A stretch of 8,177 nucleotides of DNA from Bacillota bacterium. GTDB taxonomy: Bacteria > Bacillota > Clostridia > Peptostreptococcales > Anaerovoracaceae. The first letter of the stretch is position 1; every line of letters starts with the position of its first letter. The stretch spans positions 1 through 8,177 of the forward strand of contig JAEEOX010000054.1 of NCBI GenBank assembly GCA_016284485.1. The letters are read 5' to 3'. The notes under the pieces are model-generated. The model had not been told where the DNA came from, ran no database searches, and was given only the letters and a program-made list of their open reading frames with translations. This document shows, piece after piece, positions 5,807 through 8,177 of this stretch. A program made the translations under genes and the position numbers.

Positions 5807-7489
5807 ATGGATTACGAAAGATTAGCTGAGATTCTTTTTCCGGAACATCTGGAGTCTCCGGAATACTATGAAACCATATACCCCCTGCGTGACCTCCCCG
5901 AAGGAGCAAAGGTGACCAGGCTGGGGCCTTCACCTACGGGCTTCATTCACCTGGGGAACCTTTACGGAGCCTTCGTTGACGAGAGACTGGCCCACCAGTC
6001 CGGCGGAGTGTTTTTCCTGAGAATAGAGGACACGGATGACAAGCGTCAGGTGGAAGGCGCAGTGGAGACCATCATCAACTCCCTGAGATTCTTCTCCATC
6101 AACTTCGATGAGGGAGCCGGGATCGACGGGGACACCGGAGATTACGGTGACTATACTCAGTCGAAGAGGGGACCCATCTACAGGGCCTTCGCCAAGAGAC
6201 TGGTGGCTGAGGGCAAGGCTTATCCCTGCTTCCTTACAGAGGAAGAGATCGCTGAGATCAGGGAGAAACAGCAGGAACTCAAGGTAAACCCCGGCATCTA
6301 CGGCAAGTGGGCCCGCTCCAGAGAACTTACTCTGGAGGAGATCCATAAAAAGGTGAACATGGGTGAGGAATTCGTCATCCGTCTCAAGTCTGACGGAGAC
6401 CTTTCAAAGCCCGAGGATCAGATCAGAAGGATCAGTGTGAAGGATGCCATAAGAGGTGAACTGTCCATGCCTGAGAATGATCAGGACGTGGTCATCCTGA
6501 AGAAGACAGGCATCCCCACCTATCACTTTGCTCACGTCATAGACGACCATCTCATGAGGACCACACATGTGGTGAGAGGCGCGGAATGGCTTCCGTCCCT
6601 TCCGATCCACGTGGAGCTCTTCGAGAAACTGGGCTGGGAGCCTCCCATCTACTGCCATACCGCACAGCTCATGAAGCTGGACGAGGAGGGCAACAAGAGG
6701 AACCTCTCCAAGAGGCTGGATCCTGAGCTGAGCCTGGACTACTACAGGCGCGAAGGTTACCATCCAAAGGCCGTCAGAGAGTATCTCCTCACCATTCTGA
6801 ACTCCAACTTCGAGGAGTGGAGGATCGCAAACCCCGACGCTGACGTGGACGAATTCCAGTTCACCCTGGAAAAGATGTCCAACTCCGGCGCGCTCTTCGA
6901 TCTCAACAAACTGAACGACGTTTCCAAGGAGGTGCTCCTCAAGGTGCCCGCTTCTGAGATCTACGATTTCCTCAGAGCCTGGGCGGACGAGTTCAGACCT
7001 GACGATCAGGCGGTACAGACCATGCTGGCTGACAGAGCCTACATGGAAAGAGTGCTGGACATCGGACGGAACGCCGAGAGGAATCCCAGGAAGGACCACA
7101 TCTTCGCAAGACAGATGATGGAGAACCTGACCTACTTCTTCGACGAGACCTTCCAGATCACCGATCCCATGCCGGAAGAGGTGGTGAACGCAGGCGACGT
7201 AAGGGTCATCCTCGAGAAGTACCTGGCGACCTATGACCACTCCGATGACAACGAGACCTGGTTCAACAAGATCAGAGAGATCACCGATGAGCTGGGATAC
7301 GCAGTGAAGCCCAAGGACTACAAGAAACACCCCGAGGATTACAAGGGACACGTGGGGCACGTCTCCACGGTCATCAGAGTTGCCCTCATGGGAAGACAGC
7401 AGAGCCCGGACGTCTGGGAGATCCAGCAGATCCTGGGAGAAGACAGGGTGAGGGCGAGACTCAACAGATATCTGGAGACCATCGCCTGA
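5807..7489 (+). CDS. gltX: Glutamyl-tRNA synthetase (glutamate--tRNA ligase), long zinc-less form
   Basis: A 560-residue class I aminoacyl-tRNA synthetase that charges tRNA-Glu with glutamate. The first signature is GPSPTGFIHLGN (40-51), with HLGN as the HIGH motif. LRIEDTDDKR (71-80) is the typical GluxRS continuation, HVIDDHLMRTTHVVRGAEW (243-261) matches the family, and the KMSKS equivalent is NLSKR (299-303), keeping lysine 302 but with asparagine in the first position. It is longer than the common 470-490 residue enzyme: about 35 residues precede the HIGH region, and the C-terminal anticodon-binding part is large, ending with a VALMGRQQSPD...LG element like the usual GluRS terminus. The zinc-binding cysteine cluster of E. 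coli GluRS is absent; only C141 lies in that region. The ATG at 5807 follows the previous stop by 3 bases. The nearest Shine-Dalgarno, GAGGA (5786-5790), is 16 bases away, so initiation may rely on coupling. A GlnRS role is less likely given the overall match. Confidence 0.94.
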   Translation: MDYERLAEILFPEHLESPEYYETIYPLRDLPEGAKVTRLGPSPTGFIHLGNLYGAFVDERLAHQSGGVFFLRIEDTDDKRQVEGAVETIINSLRFFSINFDEGAGIDGDTGDYGDYTQSKRGPIYRAFAKRLVAEGKAYPCFLTEEEIAEIREKQQELKVNPGIYGKWARSRELTLEEIHKKVNMGEEFVIRLKSDGDLSKPEDQIRRISVKDAIRGELSMPENDQDVVILKKTGIPTYHFAHVIDDHLMRTTHVVRGAEWLPSLPIHVELFEKLGWEPPIYCHTAQLMKLDEEGNKRNLSKRLDPELSLDYYRREGYHPKAVREYLLTILNSNFEEWRIANPDADVDEFQFTLEKMSNSGALFDLNKLNDVSKEVLLKVPASEIYDFLRAWADEFRPDDQAVQTMLADRAYMERVLDIGRNAERNPRKDHIFARQMMENLTYFFDETFQITDPMPEEVVNAGDVRVILEKYLATYDHSDDNETWFNKIREITDELGYAVKPKDYKKHPEDYKGHVGHVSTVIRVALMGRQQSPDVWEIQQILGEDRVRARLNRYLETIA

Positions 7490-7505
7490 ACAAAAAATAA
7501 GATTT

Positions 7506-7510
7506 AAGGT
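7506..7510 (+). promoter_or_regulatory. Weak ribosome binding site for the MBOAT gene
   Basis: AAGGT lies 9 bases before the GTG at 7520. An in-frame TAA at 7511-7513 rules out any earlier start, and no ATG is in place nearby, so GTG with this site is the best start. The 30-base gap after gltX shows no terminator or convincing promoter. Confidence 0.55.
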
Positions 7511-7519
7511 TAATTCAAA

Positions 7520-8177
7520 GTGCTTTCTTACATCAGCTTACAATTCCTCATATTCATCGCAGCATTTTTTGCGCTGTATTTCGCCGTACCCGGCGTCAGA
7601 GCGAAACAGGCTGTCATCCTTATCGGCAACCTGGTGTTCTACAGGTATGCGGGCGGTCTCAACGCGCTGTGTTTTGTGGTGCTCGCTTCCCTTGTGGCCT
7701 ATGGGGCAGGCAGGCTGATGGAGAGAGTGTACGCAGATTTTATATTAAAGTCAGAGGGCCTGGAATATAAGGACAGGATGAGCCTTCTCTCGGAATACAA
7801 GAAAAAGACCATCAGATTCGTGATCCTGGGGCTGATCGTGATCATCGGGATCATGATCTACACCAAAGCAGGCCGCATGGCAGGCTGGAACAGCGTGGAG
7901 TCGGTGCTTCAGATAAGACCGCTCAGGAGCTATCTGGCTCCCCTGGGAGTGTCTTACTATTCGCTGTCCCTCACCGGATACCTGCTGGACGTGTACTGGA
8001 GGAAGGCGGAGGCTGAGCACAACTATCTTAAGCTTTTGCTTTGCACCTCGTATTTCCCCACCATCATCCAGGGACCCATCATGAAGTATCCCGGGCTCAT
8101 CAGACAGTTCGACGAGCTGCCGGGCTTCGACTTCAGACGGGTGCGCTTCGGTCTCCAGCTGGCTCTCTATGGACTGA
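7520..8177 (+). CDS. MBOAT-family membrane O-acyltransferase (AlgI/DltB-like), N-terminal part, runs off window
   Basis: The first 219 codons of a gene that continues past the right edge. The start LSYISLQFLIFIAAFF resembles the opening of AlgI/PatA-type MBOAT proteins. Hydrophobic segments lie near residues 5-23, 30-62, 99-114 and 128-148. The family-typical stretch APLGVSYYSLSLTGYLLDVY spans residues 130-149, and FPTIIQGPI (169-177) matches the conserved FP...GPI element. Such proteins move an acyl group, from acyl-CoA or a carrier protein, across or at the membrane onto a polysaccharide, teichoic acid or protein. The catalytic histidine is expected in the missing C-terminal half, so activity cannot be judged. 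The GTG start is forced by an in-frame stop at 7511. It lies 30 bases after gltX in the same direction as the acyl-CoA ligase and may share its transcript. The acceptor is unknown. Confidence 0.9.
   Translation, partial: MLSYISLQFLIFIAAFFALYFAVPGVRAKQAVILIGNLVFYRYAGGLNALCFVVLASLVAYGAGRLMERVYADFILKSEGLEYKDRMSLLSEYKKKTIRFVILGLIVIIGIMIYTKAGRMAGWNSVESVLQIRPLRSYLAPLGVSYYSLSLTGYLLDVYWRKAEAEHNYLKLLLCTSYFPTIIQGPIMKYPGLIRQFDELPGFDFRRVRFGLQLALYGL

Noticed and set aside
6404..7360. 318-codon open frame on the minus strand opposite gltX
   Set aside because: Antisense shadow of a conserved synthetase, with low-complexity His/Val/Leu composition and no family motif.

Overview
The window looks like chromosomal DNA from an anaerobic, moderately GC-rich member of the Bacillota (Clostridia; Lachnospiraceae, Eubacteriaceae or Anaerovoracaceae-like). 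This placement is an inference. It rests on strong purine-rich Shine-Dalgarno sites, arginine codons dominated by AGA/AGG, a polyamine transporter whose permease and binding protein are fused, and a long zinc-less glutamyl-tRNA synthetase. All genes lie on the + strand and are tightly packed. I see no tRNA or rRNA gene, insertion sequence, CRISPR array or phage gene.

Region 1 (1-2981) is the end of a spermidine/putrescine ABC import operon: the C-terminal TOBE part of the ATPase PotA, the permease PotB, and a single 645-residue protein joining the second permease PotC to the substrate-binding protein PotD. The three genes overlap by 4 bp at each junction (ATGA), so translation is probably coupled. 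A clear rho-independent terminator (3004-3045) closes the operon.

Region 2 (about 3027-8177) is a second transcription unit. Its likely promoter, an extended -10 element (TGTTATAAT), sits immediately downstream of the terminator T-tract. It reads into a stand-alone E2/CAT-fold acyltransferase-like protein that has DERIADG where the family has DHRxxDG. One base after that comes an AMP-forming acyl-CoA ligase, then glutamyl-tRNA synthetase (gltX), and finally the first 219 codons of an MBOAT membrane O-acyltransferase that runs off the window.

The acyl-CoA ligase, the E2-like protein and the MBOAT protein together suggest acyl activation and transfer, perhaps onto a lipid or cell-surface glycan; this is inference from context. 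The most interesting items are the E2-like protein without its catalytic histidine, coupled to an acyl-CoA ligase, and the PotC-PotD fusion with a binding pocket that looks more PotF-like than PotD-like. No intergenic stretch exceeds 300 bases; the longest, 2982-3108, holds the terminator, promoter and leader.
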